Notes under the pieces: generated by a model | What the model was told of the DNA's origin: nothing | Database searches by the model: none | What the model saw: the letters and a program-made list of their open reading frames with translations, nothing else | Translations under genes and position numbers: made by a program | Part shown: positions 1 to 8,466 of the stretch, in pieces | Numbering within the stretch: position 1 is the stretch's first letter | Layout: the number at the start of each line of letters is the position of its first letter | From: a virus | Virus record (IMG/VR): IMGVR_UViG_3300046462_000544 | Location: 1-32,587 of that record | Strand: one strand, 5' to 3' | Length of the DNA: 32,587 nt

Positions 1-2175
1 CGTCTGCGATTCCAGATGGCGCATTACATCCTCGTTCGTCAGACGGCCGCCCGAGGGTGACTGCAGAGGCTGGATGTCATCCAGCTTCATGCCTGGTTTC
101 CACGAGCGGCCGCGCATGGGAATGCTGCCCCTCTCGTCGCCCAGGAAGGTCTTTAACCGGTCCATCAGGGAAGTGCCCGCCGCGCAAGGCGGGACCGCTG
201 TAGCGTTCGCAGGGCCTGCAGCACGCAGGATCTGAGAGGCCTGCAGCGCCGCCGCGCCCGGGTTGCTCGAGTTCAGCCCCTCGGTGAGCATTCGCACGCC
301 GGCGGGACTGAACAATAGCTTCGATGCGCCGAGGCCTCCGAGCAGCCAGGCGCCGCCGGTGATCGGGTTATGCACCAGCAGCAGGCCGCCCGGGATCAGG
401 GAGCCCACAACGGCCGTACCGCTCGGGTTCGGGTTTTCCGCCACCAGGGCCGCGCCGTTAAAGAACTTGTCGAGGTTCGCGCGCAGCTGCGGGTTCGGAT
501 AGAGCAGCTTCTTTGTCTCGGGCCCGAGGTCTTGCCACTTATTCAGCAGCGTGCGCGCTTTGCCGAATCCCCCCTCGGCCGTCGCCTGGCTGAAGAGTTT
601 CTCGATCAGGGCTCGCCCGATCTGCGGCGTTACCTCTGGGGCCTGGTCGTGGATCCGGCGCAGGAAGTCGATGCCGGTGTCGTTCTTCCAGGTCATCTGC
701 TGGAAGGCCTGCACGGGCTCCGATCGCAGCTCCTCGGCCAGGCCGGCGATCTCCATCTTGCTCGCATGGGTCGCGCGGCCCTCCTGCAGGCCGCGGATCG
801 CCGCCTCGCCCGTGCTGGCCACCGAGGCGTTGATATTCGCTTGCAGATCCGGTATCAGGCTCGCGCCGATACCCTGGCTCGCATTGCGCACGCCGGATTT
901 GTTGTCGACGCGCGCCATCGTCTTGAGCCCTGATAGCCCACGCTCTGCCTGCCAGGCCGGGATGAAGTCGTCGCCCTCAAGTATGTTCTTCAGCGCCGTG
1001 TAGCCCGCGGAGCTCGCGCGATCGCTCGCCGGCATCCACTGCATCTCATCGAAAATTGGCTGCGCCAGGTACTTGATGTCTCTCACGTCGACGGGCATAT
1101 TTACCGTTCCAGTGATCTGGCCGCCATCCTTGTCGAGACGCAGCGGCAGCTCGTAGCTATGCGCTGGATCGTTGCGCCCCGCGAATGCTTTCCCGTATGC
1201 CGCATCCTCGACGGCGCTCAGCTGCTCGATCTTTTTGCCAAGCGCGCGGGGCGCGGCCGCGCCGGCAGACTCCGGGGTCACGGGGTAGGGATGCGCCTGG
1301 TCTGCGAGGTTGCCGGCTACTCGCGTAAGGCCCTGCTCTGTCGCCTGGCCGGCGCGCATTGCCGTGGTGGCTCCGAGGGGCTGGTTCTGCACCAGCGCCT
1401 GCGCCGCCTTGACGAACTTGTTGCCGGTGATTGTGCCCACGTTGAGCGGCACATCGTTCTGGCGCAGGAAGTCGACGGCGCCCTGCTGCACCGGATTCAG
1501 CGTGCTGGGAATTTTGGGGACATTCGGCAGTGGGATCTTGCCGGCAAGCTCAGCCGCGGGACCGGCGAACATGGGCGCCAGCACCGAGATCCCTGCTCCT
1601 GTGCCGCCGGCGACGTCGGGCGCCATCCCCGGCTGCACCAGGTTGCCGTACTTATCGTAGGTAGGAGGCGTGCCGCCGATCCGCTCGCCAGCCTGCGCCG
1701 CTGCGGGCCCCACGAGGGGCGTGGCAGCAGCCAGGCCATGGCCAAAGGCCTCAATGTAGGAGTTGCGCTTCACCGCGCCTGCGGCCTCCTGCGCCTCATT
1801 GACGTGACCCTTGAGCATATCCAGCATGGTGTGGATCGCCGGCACGTCGTTCGCCCCGAGCTGCTCGCCGCGCAGCAGCTTGGCGAAGGACTGCGCAACA
1901 ACCTGAGGGTCAGGCAGCGGCGATGCGCCCTGCGCCACTCCCAGCAAGCCCTGACCGAGCGCGCCGGCGAAGCGGCCGATCGCCGAGCCCTCGGGCTGCT
2001 TCATATCGTCGCCGGCGGCCGCGTAGACCTTGGTGCCCTCCGGTGTCGTGTAGAGGTACTTATTCGCCGGGTTGTTCAGATCGGCAGCGTGGTCCGCGGT
2101 GCTCTGCCACACGTCGCCTGGCGCGGCCGCGGCCGGCGCGGCGTGATCAGCCGTGCTCTGCCATTGATCAGCCAC
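1..2175 (-). CDS. Large ejection (internal virion) protein, P22 gp16-like, 3' end outside window
   Basis: An uninterrupted reading frame of 725 codons runs off the left edge, so the C-terminus is missing. The start is a GTG at 2175 that shares its G with the TAG stop of the upstream gene, indicating translational coupling. The N-terminus has two copies of a WQSTADHA motif. The protein is rich in Ala, Gly and Gln, with a hydrophobic Gly/Leu-rich stretch at about residues 590-635 that could insert in a membrane. It is the third and largest of three consecutive genes after the tail genes. That is where P22-type phages keep proteins ejected with the DNA to form a conduit through the envelope (gp7, gp20, gp16). 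No lysozyme or protease motif is visible in this part. The assignment rests on position, size and composition rather than a recognised motif. Confidence 0.6.
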   Translation of the reverse strand, partial: MADQWQSTADHAAPAAAAPGDVWQSTADHAADLNNPANKYLYTTPEGTKVYAAAGDDMKQPEGSAIGRFAGALGQGLLGVAQGASPLPDPQVVAQSFAKLLRGEQLGANDVPAIHTMLDMLKGHVNEAQEAAGAVKRNSYIEAFGHGLAAATPLVGPAAAQAGERIGGTPPTYDKYGNLVQPGMAPDVAGGTGAGISVLAPMFAGPAAELAGKIPLPNVPKIPSTLNPVQQGAVDFLRQNDVPLNVGTITGNKFVKAAQALVQNQPLGATTAMRAGQATEQGLTRVAGNLADQAHPYPVTPESAGAAAPRALGKKIEQLSAVEDAAYGKAFAGRNDPAHSYELPLRLDKDGGQITGTVNMPVDVRDIKYLAQPIFDEMQWMPASDRASSAGYTALKNILEGDDFIPAWQAERGLSGLKTMARVDNKSGVRNASQGIGASLIPDLQANINASVASTGEAAIRGLQEGRATHASKMEIAGLAEELRSEPVQAFQQMTWKNDTGIDFLRRIHDQAPEVTPQIGRALIEKLFSQATAEGGFGKARTLLNKWQDLGPETKKLLYPNPQLRANLDKFFNGAALVAENPNPSGTAVVGSLIPGGLLLVHNPITGGAWLLGGLGASKLLFSPAGVRMLTEGLNSSNPGAAALQASQILRAAGPANATAVPPCAAGTSLMDRLKTFLGDERGSIPMRGRSWKPGMKLDDIQPLQSPSGGRLTNEDVMRHLESQT

Positions 2176-4028
2176 TATTTCACCTCGACCGACTTAAACT
2201 GCGAGCCGTCCTGCGGGTTCACCGCGGTGATCTTCAACTTCTTCCCAGTCTTCGGACTCAGGAACACCTTGCCCTCGTCGGCTTTGCTTAACTTCGCCGG
2301 CAGCGTCGGGATCCCGGCCGCGCCGGTCGCTGCTCCCGGGGCTGCGGGTTTCATGGTTTCCGGATCGAAACCGCGCCGCCTCAGTATGGCCTCTGCGTCC
2401 GGTCCCAGCACCTGCACGATGCCGTCGACGTGCATGGCCTTCGCTCGTTCCTTGAGAGGCACCATGCGGCCGCCAGCCACCTGCAGCAGCGACTTGCCGG
2501 CGGCTGCGATCTGATCGGGGCCGGCATCGTTGCCCAGGTTTTTCAAAATGCCGTTGATCTCACCTTCCGCCGGCACGCCACCGCTGGCTACCTTGCCAGT
2601 CTCGCCAGCTAAGAACCTAGCCACCAGGTTCGCCTCCGTCGGAGGCGCGGATCCGAATGTCGACGCCACTGCGTTGTAAGCTGCGTTACCCGGCCTGAAG
2701 TTCCCGTTTTTCAGGGCCTCGGCCGCCTGCAGCCATAGGTCCGCGTGATGCACCAACGTATTCAAGGCCAGCGCCTGGCCGCCGGCTTTACCCACACTCG
2801 TGTTGCTGAACTCGTTCACGGTGTCGCGCTGCGCCTGCCACATATTCGCGTTGTAGTCAGGATTGATTAACAGCACCTTGCGCATGATCGCCGAGCCCGG
2901 GCCACCGCGCGTGAACGAGGGCGGTGGGGTGCGGTAGCCGGCGACCGCCACCGCGAGCGGATCCTGCAGGGCCACTGCTTTCGCGGCCTCCGGATCCATC
3001 GGCTTACCGTCTGGACCCACCATCGCGCCGTACGTGACATCAAACTGCTTCTGCGCCCGGGCTGCGTTCTCGCGCTCCACCGCCAGGCGGCCGCGCCCTA
3101 GTTCGTTCTCCTTGCCGTGTTGCGTGGCCGTCTCGGTCCTCGTGGCGGCCTGGCCCTGCTCTTCCACCAGGTTGTGCCGACTCGTCTCTGTGCGCGCCGC
3201 GGCCGCGCCGGCGAGGGTCTGCTGCTCAGCCGGCTTGATGCCCATGTTCTGCACGCGCTGCGCCTCGCTTGGCGAGTACATCGGAGACACGCGCGCCTGC
3301 ACGTCTGCCGGCAACGTTTGCCGCCAGGTGTCCCAGTCTCCCTGGTTGTTGGGCACGGTCTGCCCTGCCAAGTTAAAGCCGGCCAGCAGGCTGGTCGCGG
3401 CCGCGGCGGGCTTCTCGACGTTCCACTTCTCCTGCGAGATGCCGGCCTGCTGCAGGGCGGCTTTGGCGCGGTCTGCCGAGGCGTTGGCGGTGATCTCCTC
3501 CCGCAGCTGGTCAAGAGTCTTCAGGCCCGCCGCGGTGCGTCTCACGCCCTCGGCGCCAGGGTAGGGAGTGATCTCGCCTGGCTTGATTACCCCGCGCGCC
3601 ACCGCGGTCTTCTCGGCCTCATCCCAGAGAGCCTGCTGCTTCACCGGGTCGTTCTCGGCCATCACCGGCGCCAGCAGGCCGCCGTAGATATTGCTTTTCG
3701 TTCCGCGGTTTTTCAGCTCCGTTTCGTCGAGCTTTGCCAATGACTCCCGCAATGCAGTGAGGTGCTGCCCGAACGCCATCATTTCCGGGGCTCTGACGCC
3801 ATACTTGAGGGCGAGAGCCTGGGTCTGGTTCAGGTCGCCGCCCGCCTCCACGTAGGCCTTCTGCAGCCCCTCCTGGCTGCGCATGGTGAGCTCGCGTTGC
3901 TGGTTCTCGAGCTGCAGACCGTGCAGCTGCTGGCCCTGTATCTGCAGCTGCTGGGCCTGCGCAAACGGCTTCAGCAGGTCGACCTGCGGAGGCTGGACCT
4001 GCAGGGGAATAGTCGCGTCGATCGGCAT
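2175..4028 (-). CDS. Putative ejection (internal virion) protein, P22 gp20-like
   Basis: This is a 617-residue protein in the second position of the presumed ejection-protein cluster. The first 60 residues are very Gln-rich (for example QAQQLQIQGQQLHGLQLENQ) and should form a helix. Long Ala/Gln/Glu-rich segments follow at about 190-330, then a more globular C-terminal half. There is no signal peptide or enzyme motif. Such helical, low-complexity proteins are typical of podovirus internal virion proteins carried in the capsid and ejected with DNA. The ATG at 4028 follows the TAA of the upstream gene by one base, and the stop overlaps the GTG of the next gene. The role is inferred from order and composition; another internal virion role is possible. 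Confidence 0.6.
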   Translation of the reverse strand: MPIDATIPLQVQPPQVDLLKPFAQAQQLQIQGQQLHGLQLENQQRELTMRSQEGLQKAYVEAGGDLNQTQALALKYGVRAPEMMAFGQHLTALRESLAKLDETELKNRGTKSNIYGGLLAPVMAENDPVKQQALWDEAEKTAVARGVIKPGEITPYPGAEGVRRTAAGLKTLDQLREEITANASADRAKAALQQAGISQEKWNVEKPAAAATSLLAGFNLAGQTVPNNQGDWDTWRQTLPADVQARVSPMYSPSEAQRVQNMGIKPAEQQTLAGAAAARTETSRHNLVEEQGQAATRTETATQHGKENELGRGRLAVERENAARAQKQFDVTYGAMVGPDGKPMDPEAAKAVALQDPLAVAVAGYRTPPPSFTRGGPGSAIMRKVLLINPDYNANMWQAQRDTVNEFSNTSVGKAGGQALALNTLVHHADLWLQAAEALKNGNFRPGNAAYNAVASTFGSAPPTEANLVARFLAGETGKVASGGVPAEGEINGILKNLGNDAGPDQIAAAGKSLLQVAGGRMVPLKERAKAMHVDGIVQVLGPDAEAILRRRGFDPETMKPAAPGAATGAAGIPTLPAKLSKADEGKVFLSPKTGKKLKITAVNPQDGSQFKSVEVK

Positions 4029-4029
4029 A

Positions 4030-4908
4030 TTATTTGCGCCCCATTTTGTAGAGTGCGTAGGCGCTCAGGCCTGCGTTGGTCGCGCCGGTGACGCCCGCCG
4101 ATAACGCATTCGCGGACGCAACCTGGCCGGCCGCCTGCGCGTTCGCGCCGCCCATCACCGCATTGCCGGCGATCTGCGAGCCGGTCATCAGAGCGTTGCC
4201 CGCATATTGCGCGGCGTTGGTTCCGACGTTTCCCTGGTACACGCCCGCGTTGATCGTGTTATTGGCGATCGGGACCGCCAGCGAGTTGGTGGTCGCCAGC
4301 GCCTGGTCGTTGGCTCGCTCTCCAATCTGAGCGGTGCCACTTAAGACGTTGAACTTTTGCTGCTGCTGCTGCTGGAAGCGTTGGAAGGCGTTCTGATACT
4401 CGCTCGATGCGTAGTCCTGGTTGTAGCGCAGTGCCTGTTTCAACGCGCCGCCGCCAAGAGCTGCTCCCGTGGCCGCCTGGCCGCCCTGCAGCGCCAGGTC
4501 GCCCTGCTGCTGGCGAAAAGCGTAGCCGGGATCGTAGGCCGCCATATCGGCCGCGGTGAAGTTCTTGGTGAGATCGCCACCTGGTGCGATCGCAGTCTGC
4601 AGTGCGTTCGCCGCGGTGGATCCGGCCGCCTGGTAGGGCTGGGAGTCGCCGATCCTGCTGTTGTAGAGGGTGCTGAGCAGATCGTTCGCATTGCCGGTGG
4701 CCGTGTTGACGGTATTCGCTGCGTCACCGGCGGCCGTCGTCGCCCCCTGGCCGGCGAGCATTGCGTTCTTGCTGGCGTCGGTCGCTACCCGGTTGGCCGC
4801 GTCGGCCTGAATTTGCGCCGCCTTTTTCGCTGCGTTGCCGGCGAATATTCCGCCGATCACCGAGCCGATTGCGCCGAGCCCGCCGAGTCCTGCCGCTAAT
4901 GCCGCCAT
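4030..4908 (-). CDS. Putative DNA ejection/transfer protein, P22 gp7-like
   Basis: A 292-residue protein, almost entirely Ala, Gly, Gln and Asn. It begins with a Gly/Ala-rich hydrophobic segment (residues 1-30) resembling a membrane-inserting helix. The centre has the pattern DPGYAFRQQQGDLALQ, then a GGGALKQALRYNQDYASSEY segment and a Gln run. This pattern recurs in many podovirus proteins annotated as DNA ejection or internal virion proteins. The start is supported by an AGGAGA Shine-Dalgarno sequence 7 bases upstream of the ATG. It is the first of three consecutive genes matching the gp7-gp20-gp16 ejection block of P22, just after the collar gene. The family is recognised from wording and context. 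Confidence 0.7.
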   Translation of the reverse strand: MAALAAGLGGLGAIGSVIGGIFAGNAAKKAAQIQADAANRVATDASKNAMLAGQGATTAAGDAANTVNTATGNANDLLSTLYNSRIGDSQPYQAAGSTAANALQTAIAPGGDLTKNFTAADMAAYDPGYAFRQQQGDLALQGGQAATGAALGGGALKQALRYNQDYASSEYQNAFQRFQQQQQQKFNVLSGTAQIGERANDQALATTNSLAVPIANNTINAGVYQGNVGTNAAQYAGNALMTGSQIAGNAVMGGANAQAAGQVASANALSAGVTGATNAGLSAYALYKMGRK

Positions 4909-4911
4909 GTT

Positions 4912-5799
4912 TTATCTCCTGAAATAGACCAGTACTGCAATGTTCGCGATCACGTCGCCCGAGAGTGCCGCCGTCACCGCGGAGAGCCCGTGATGATGAG
5001 CTGCGCCCGGTCCCGAGTCCGCTACGAGGTCTGGGATGTCGACGCTATGTGAGTGCCCGTTGCCGGCCGCAATCCCGGCGCCTGTATTCGGCGTGAGCAG
5101 ATTCTGCCCTGTGCTGTTCACGCCGCTGGTGGCCGCCGGGTGGTCATGCTCGATCGAGTGAACGTGTGTATCTTCGTCGTCGGTGTCGCCCGTCAGTGTG
5201 ACCGTGGCGGCCGCCGGATTCACCGTGCCCGTATACGCGCCGCCGATCCGCACCGCGCCGGCCGTCAGATCCGGCGTGGTGAATGCGGCCGTTTTCCCGT
5301 TGCCCTTGAGATAGCTGGTTACAGTGCCGTCGCAGAGCTGCCACCCCGTGAGATCATCCGGAGCGATCGGCATGTCCACAAACTCGTGGCGGCCGTCCTC
5401 GCCAGGCCCCCAGCCCCATGCGCTGCCACTCCAGCGCAGTATGTGCCGGAAGTCGGTGACCTCCACCAGCAGGCCGGCGTCGACGTCGCGCAGGGCCAGC
5501 GAGAGGGCCGCCAGCTGGCCCTGCTCGCGTTCCCAGGTGCCCGCGAAATACTGCCACTCTGCATCCGCCACCGCGCCCGGGATGTACTGCACCCGGTACA
5601 CCAGGCCGGTGTCGCTTTCGAGCCAGAGCGAGCCGTCGGCGCTCGCCCCGGGATCCTGCGCCAGGCGCTGGGCCCGCGAACCATAGGCGAGCACCGCGGC
5701 CGCGGCCCCCACCTGGTTAAAGAACTTGATCCAGGGATAGCTCAGGTGGCCGGCGCCGTCGTACATCGGCGTCTGCGAGAGAGAGGCGCTCAGGCTCAT
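4912..5799 (-). CDS. Tail collar/short fibre protein with His-rich receptor-tip-like domain
   Basis: A 295-residue protein. The N-terminus has a YPWIKFFNQV segment typical of phage proteins that anchor fibres to the tail. Residues 40-135 look like a small beta domain with repeated Trp. From about residue 143 it resembles phage tail-collar domains: a GWQLCDGT motif (152-159), then TTPDLTAGAVRIGG (174-187). After that come clusters of HxH pairs at 212-220, 249-251 and 268-270, which in related fibre tips bind metal ions. It overlaps the stop of its neighbour by the four bases ATGA. In P22 the tail needle gp26 lies at this point of the order, but this protein does not resemble gp26. It may act in host recognition or close the tail. 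Confidence 0.7.
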   Translation of the reverse strand: MSLSASLSQTPMYDGAGHLSYPWIKFFNQVGAAAAVLAYGSRAQRLAQDPGASADGSLWLESDTGLVYRVQYIPGAVADAEWQYFAGTWEREQGQLAALSLALRDVDAGLLVEVTDFRHILRWSGSAWGWGPGEDGRHEFVDMPIAPDDLTGWQLCDGTVTSYLKGNGKTAAFTTPDLTAGAVRIGGAYTGTVNPAAATVTLTGDTDDEDTHVHSIEHDHPAATSGVNSTGQNLLTPNTGAGIAAGNGHSHSVDIPDLVADSGPGAAHHHGLSAVTAALSGDVIANIAVLVYFRR

Positions 5800-7691
5800 G
5801 CATTGCCCTGCGTGATCTCGCCGTAGGCGTCCAGCACCACCATCTTGCTTTTGCTGGTGCAGGCGATCTCGGGCACCAGGTCGCGGCCGCTGCCGAGCTG
5901 CCGGTACACCAAACGCTTCAGGGTGTCACCGTGCACGCCCAGCCCCTGCGTCACCACCAAATCGCCGCCGGCGGCCGCCTGGCGCCAGGTCTTGCCGCCA
6001 TCCTCGCTGATGCGCAACTCCATGAGCGGCTCCGGATCCGCGACGGCCACCTGGCCAGTCTCGACCTCCAGCACCAGCCGATGCCAGAAGAGCTTCAGCT
6101 TCTCGATGCAAATATGCGCCCACCTGCGCACGTATCTGATCGCGGTTCCATCGTCGTCGTGAAAGTCAGTCGACATCTCATAGAGCTTCGCGTCGTTATT
6201 GCCAGATACGACGTGCATGCCGACCGTGGGGCCTTCGTCGGCTCCCGGCGTCCGCGCTCCCGAGAACTCCTGCACGTATGCGTGAAATCCAGGGATGGCG
6301 CTGAAGAACGTGTTCCCGCTGATCACGTTCAACAAGGCCCACTCCACCCAGACGTTCTCGCCCACATCGTATACCCAGCTCGTAGAACTGCCGTTAATTT
6401 GCCAGAAATAGTGGCCCAGCATCTCAAATGCGATCGCCCTCACCGTTGAGAACTCGCCCTTCCAGGCCTGCTCGATTGCGTGCGTCGATACTCGCTCCAT
6501 CGCGAAGCCGCGGGTGCGGTACGCCACACCGTCATTGCCGATCAGGTAGAGGCTTTCGGCCAATTCAACCAGTGACTCCATCGCGCCGAGGCCTCGCTTG
6601 ATAGCGCCCGAGGGATTCCGCTGGAACGGAAAGTCCGGATTACCGGTCTGGTCCCACACCTCGGTTGTTTCGTTGCCGAATAGCCAGAGCTCCAAACTGT
6701 GGGCGAACGCGCGCACCAGGTTGTCTGAGTAGCCCTCTTTCAGTTCGTAGTCGAGTGGGCGCCAGGTCGAGAAATCATTGAGGGCCGAGATATTGAACTG
6801 GCGCGTGCCAGGCCTGGTGATGATGCCATAGCCGCCGAGGAAAGTTGCGCTGCTCGCCGCCAGCAGCACGTTGGAGATCCGCCAGTCCACCTGCGTCTGC
6901 ACACCGGCGCTCGAGGTCAGCTGCAGCGTGAAAGCATTCTGCGCGTACGCCACCGTGTACGGCGTGCCGCCAATTATGATCGTTGCGCCTGGCGCGCCCG
7001 CCACGTCGAACTGATCGCCGGCCTGCACCAGGAAGCCGTCTGCGTGATCATTGAGGAACGTAGCAGTGAAGGTGGTGCCCGTGTTCCCTGTGACGATGAC
7101 GAGCTCCGCGTTGTCGGCCCCTTCGTCGATCCAGAGCGCCATGCCATTGCGCGTGATCAGATCCATCGAATCCGGCGTTACGGTGCGGGAACCGGCGGCG
7201 ATGCCCACTGCCACCACCGTGTCGACGCCGGGGGCCAGGTTGACTTCCTTGCCGTCGGTCGAGGCGAAGCCGGCGAGCTCGTCCAGGTAGATCGCAGTGG
7301 CCACCGTGCCGGATCCGTCCTGCCAGTGGTAGCAGCCGCCGTTCGCGCCCACTACGAACACCTGCAGGAAATTCGGCGTCAGGCCGTTCAACAGAATCCA
7401 GTCCTTGAGGCCTGGGCTGCTCGTCACAACGCCGGTCGTGGTCTGGGCCACAGTAAAGCCCGAGGTCAGCTCCTTGAGCGTGTTCGCCGACAGTACGAAC
7501 AGGCGGCCGTTAATCGCGGCGAGGGCAGTGGCCTGCGAGCCCAGCGTGATGAGAGACTTCACGCCAGGCCTGCCGTAAAAGCCCGCCGGCGACTTCGACC
7601 CTCCGCTCTCGATGTAGAGGTTGATTGTGCGCTGCGCGTCCGCGGTCAGCGAGCGCCCCTCTGAGGAGGGACCGATCAGGGGAATTTTCAT
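5796..7691 (-). CDS. Tail hub / packaged-DNA stabilisation protein, P22 gp10-like
   Basis: A 631-residue protein. The opening segment, with GRSLTADAQRTINLYIE (12-28) and a GRPGV motif, is the signature of the P22 gp10 family, which forms the distal tail hub and keeps packaged DNA from leaking. The second half has many Trp/Phe-rich strands (for example LELWLFGNETTEVWDQ) expected of a beta-propeller hub. P22 gp10 is 472 residues long. The excess here is partly a Gly/Thr-rich insertion at about residues 153-224, which resembles the N-terminal module of three exported proteins in this window. The start overlaps the stop of the adaptor gene by ATGA. It would sit in the virion tail, between adaptors and needle or fibres. 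Confidence 0.8.
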   Translation of the reverse strand: MKIPLIGPSSEGRSLTADAQRTINLYIESGGSKSPAGFYGRPGVKSLITLGSQATALAAINGRLFVLSANTLKELTSGFTVAQTTTGVVTSSPGLKDWILLNGLTPNFLQVFVVGANGGCYHWQDGSGTVATAIYLDELAGFASTDGKEVNLAPGVDTVVAVGIAAGSRTVTPDSMDLITRNGMALWIDEGADNAELVIVTGNTGTTFTATFLNDHADGFLVQAGDQFDVAGAPGATIIIGGTPYTVAYAQNAFTLQLTSSAGVQTQVDWRISNVLLAASSATFLGGYGIITRPGTRQFNISALNDFSTWRPLDYELKEGYSDNLVRAFAHSLELWLFGNETTEVWDQTGNPDFPFQRNPSGAIKRGLGAMESLVELAESLYLIGNDGVAYRTRGFAMERVSTHAIEQAWKGEFSTVRAIAFEMLGHYFWQINGSSTSWVYDVGENVWVEWALLNVISGNTFFSAIPGFHAYVQEFSGARTPGADEGPTVGMHVVSGNNDAKLYEMSTDFHDDDGTAIRYVRRWAHICIEKLKLFWHRLVLEVETGQVAVADPEPLMELRISEDGGKTWRQAAAGGDLVVTQGLGVHGDTLKRLVYRQLGSGRDLVPEIACTSKSKMVVLDAYGEITQGNA

Positions 7692-8461
7692 GGCTCCATC
7701 AGCCCAGAGAACCAGTTGTAAAGGCCGCCGCCGCCGCCCCTGGTGAGGTCGCTCGCTGCGTTCAGCTTCGGCGACGTCGCGGCCACTCTGTTAATTGCGT
7801 TCATCGAATTGGTGGCCAATATTCGCACGTCGGGCGAAACCGGGATCCCAAACATGGGGCCGATGCGCAGCGCCAGGTTCGACACGATTCCCTCTTCCCA
7901 GCCGTCCGGATACGCGAGCACGGTGTCGAGGTCGACCGGCTTTTGCAGGCCCAGCCAGGTGAACAGCTCGATCTGATAGACCGCATCAGGGATCGGCCTG
8001 AGGTAGATGTTCGAGAGGGGGGCTGCAGCGTCGTTATACAGCCCGCTCGGGAAGGTGTAAATCTGCTGCAGCGCGATAGAGGCCCAGTCGGCGTCATCCC
8101 AGATACGCAGCTTGCGGCGGATTGGCGGGTCCGTGTTGAAGAGCAGATTCGCGCGCGCGATGCGCTGCGGCCGCGGCCCGTCCCAGTCGCCGCCTGGGCC
8201 CAGCTGGTAGATCTGCTGCTGCGCCGTCGTGGGCCACTGGTGGATGTCGAGAGCATAGAGTGCGCCGCGCAGCGCGTTCCAGTTCCCCAGCATGCGCGTG
8301 AAGCACTTCATCGCATCGTTGTATTGCTGCGAGGCCGGCACGCGATCGGCCCCGAGAGTCACCCGCGCCAGGCGCAGCGCGTGATACAGGAGCTCCGAGG
8401 TTGGCGTGCCGCCGAGCTGCTCAATCGATTGATCGGCGTTCCAGGTATTGTTCGGTGTCAT
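7688..8461 (-). CDS. Head-tail adaptor / tail accessory protein, gp4-like (copy 2)
   Basis: A 257-residue protein with an N-terminal helical part. In it, ELLYHALRLARV and QQYNDAMKCFTRMLGNWNAL match the pattern of P22 gp4-like adaptors, where a helical bundle is followed by a short beta region (IYLRPIPDAVYQIELFTWL) and a C-terminal tail. A Gly run close to the end (GGGGG) precedes LYNWFSGLMEP. In the family the protein forms a ring under the portal and starts the tail. A second protein of the same plan lies upstream (10548-11288), with the exported beta-helix gene between them. One could be the portal adaptor and the other a further ring. It overlaps the hub gene by ATGA. The family call comes from pattern and position. 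Confidence 0.65.
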   Translation of the reverse strand: MTPNNTWNADQSIEQLGGTPTSELLYHALRLARVTLGADRVPASQQYNDAMKCFTRMLGNWNALRGALYALDIHQWPTTAQQQIYQLGPGGDWDGPRPQRIARANLLFNTDPPIRRKLRIWDDADWASIALQQIYTFPSGLYNDAAAPLSNIYLRPIPDAVYQIELFTWLGLQKPVDLDTVLAYPDGWEEGIVSNLALRIGPMFGIPVSPDVRILATNSMNAINRVAATSPKLNAASDLTRGGGGGLYNWFSGLMEP

Positions 8462-8466
8462 GGGAG

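Noticed and set aside
1159-2514. Long plus-strand open frame (451 codons)
   Set aside because: Lies opposite two well-supported minus-strand genes; its Arg/Ala-rich wording has no domain and reflects GC-rich codon use on the other strand.
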